Positions 5,395-5,579 of a stretch of 5,579 nt of DNA are shown here, in pieces. The DNA comes from Eubacteriales Family XIII. Incertae Sedis bacterium. GTDB taxonomy: Bacteria; Bacillota; Clostridia; Peptostreptococcales; Anaerovoracaceae. Under the pieces are notes generated by a model. That model worked only from the letters and a program-made list of their open reading frames with translations, did no database searches and had not been told where the DNA came from. The first letter of the stretch is position 1; each line of letters opens with the position of its first letter. Location: assembly GCA_031290715.1 (NCBI GenBank), contig JAITNA010000114.1, positions 1-5,579 on the forward strand, written 5' to 3'. The position numbers and the translations under genes were made by a program.

Positions 5395-5579
5395 ATGAGT
5401 AATATTGCTTTCGTCAATACGCCTTCGGCAAGATTCGCGGTGATCGGTGATCCCGTGAGCCATTCGCTTTCGCCCCTGCTGCACAAGACAGCGTTTGAAA
5501 TCATGGGGAGCGGCGCGGTCTATACGCAGCTGCGCGTGGAAGCGAAGGACCTGGAGCGCTTCGCCCGTCTGATGCGCGG
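5395..5579 (+). CDS. aroE: Shikimate dehydrogenase, N-terminal part (3' end outside window)
   Basis: This enzyme reduces 3-dehydroshikimate to shikimate with NADPH. Only 61 codons are visible; the frame stays open to the right edge. FAVIGDPVSHSLSP (residues 14-27) followed by LLH (28-30) is the AroE substrate-binding signature, with the shikimate-binding serines S24 and S26. The position after that His is Lys31, where family members usually have Asn. The catalytic Lys/Asp pair and the Rossmann domain would lie beyond the window. ATG 5395 is the first possible start in frame after the aroK stop; it is 12 bases downstream of aroK, with a poor ribosome site. It could be the related quinate/shikimate dehydrogenase (YdiB type), but the biosynthetic neighbours favour AroE. 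Confidence 0.9.
   Translation, partial: MSNIAFVNTPSARFAVIGDPVSHSLSPLLHKTAFEIMGSGAVYTQLRVEAKDLERFARLMR

Larger units (their letters stand above)
1..5579 (+). other. Single operon iorA-iorB-aroB-aroA-aroC-aroK-aroE
   Basis: All seven genes lie on the same strand with overlaps of four bases or gaps of at most 12 bases, and no terminator-like hairpin followed by T-run is visible. The promoter and any leader control (T-box, trp-type attenuator) must lie left of the window, or a second promoter must lie inside iorAB. Co-transcription is inferred from spacing. Confidence 0.8.

Overview
The window is a gapless piece of one plus-strand operon from what looks like an anaerobic bacterium with a GC-rich genome (roughly 60% GC, estimated by eye). 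It runs: 3' end of iorA, then iorB, aroB, aroA, aroC, aroK and the 5' end of aroE. All assignments rest on family motifs read directly from the translations. A ferredoxin-dependent oxygen-sensitive 2-keto acid oxidoreductase points to an anaerobe. The style of the EPSP synthase (GDWSQAAFF, ESGSTLRF) and of the chorismate synthase (RGGGHFSGR) is like that of Clostridia and relatives. Synergistota would be an alternative, and the lineage cannot be fixed from this sequence alone.

Layout: positions 1-1316 encode the two subunits of indolepyruvate:ferredoxin oxidoreductase. IorA is cut by the left edge; what remains is the thiamine-diphosphate-binding part and the C-terminal two-cluster ferredoxin domain. 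IorB is complete. Positions 1329-5382 encode four complete consecutive shikimate-pathway enzymes: 3-dehydroquinate synthase, EPSP synthase, chorismate synthase and shikimate kinase. Position 5395 to the right edge is the N-terminal 61 codons of shikimate dehydrogenase. There is no intergenic stretch longer than 12 bases, and no RNA gene, mobile element, CRISPR array or terminator is visible.

Gene joints are tight. There are ATGA four-base overlaps at iorA/iorB, aroB/aroA and aroC/aroK, a TGA|ATG abutment at aroA/aroC, a 12-base gap to the preferred aroB start (6 to the upstream ATG), and a 12-base gap before aroE. Most starts have a good purine-rich Shine-Dalgarno sequence; aroE does not.

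Together AroB, AroE, AroK, AroA and AroC carry out every step from DAHP to chorismate except dehydroquinate dehydration. DAHP synthase, dehydroquinase and the chorismate-to-Phe/Tyr/Trp branches are not in the window. IorAB acts at the other end of aromatic metabolism, interconverting aryl-pyruvates with aryl-acetyl-CoA and reduced ferredoxin. Its position in the same transcription unit suggests co-regulated aromatic amino acid metabolism, possibly salvage of aryl acids by running IorAB in the reductive direction. I found no clearly undescribed system. The points most worth a second look are the iorAB-aro linkage, a ~19-residue insertion in shikimate kinase, and the odd aroK/aroE junction.
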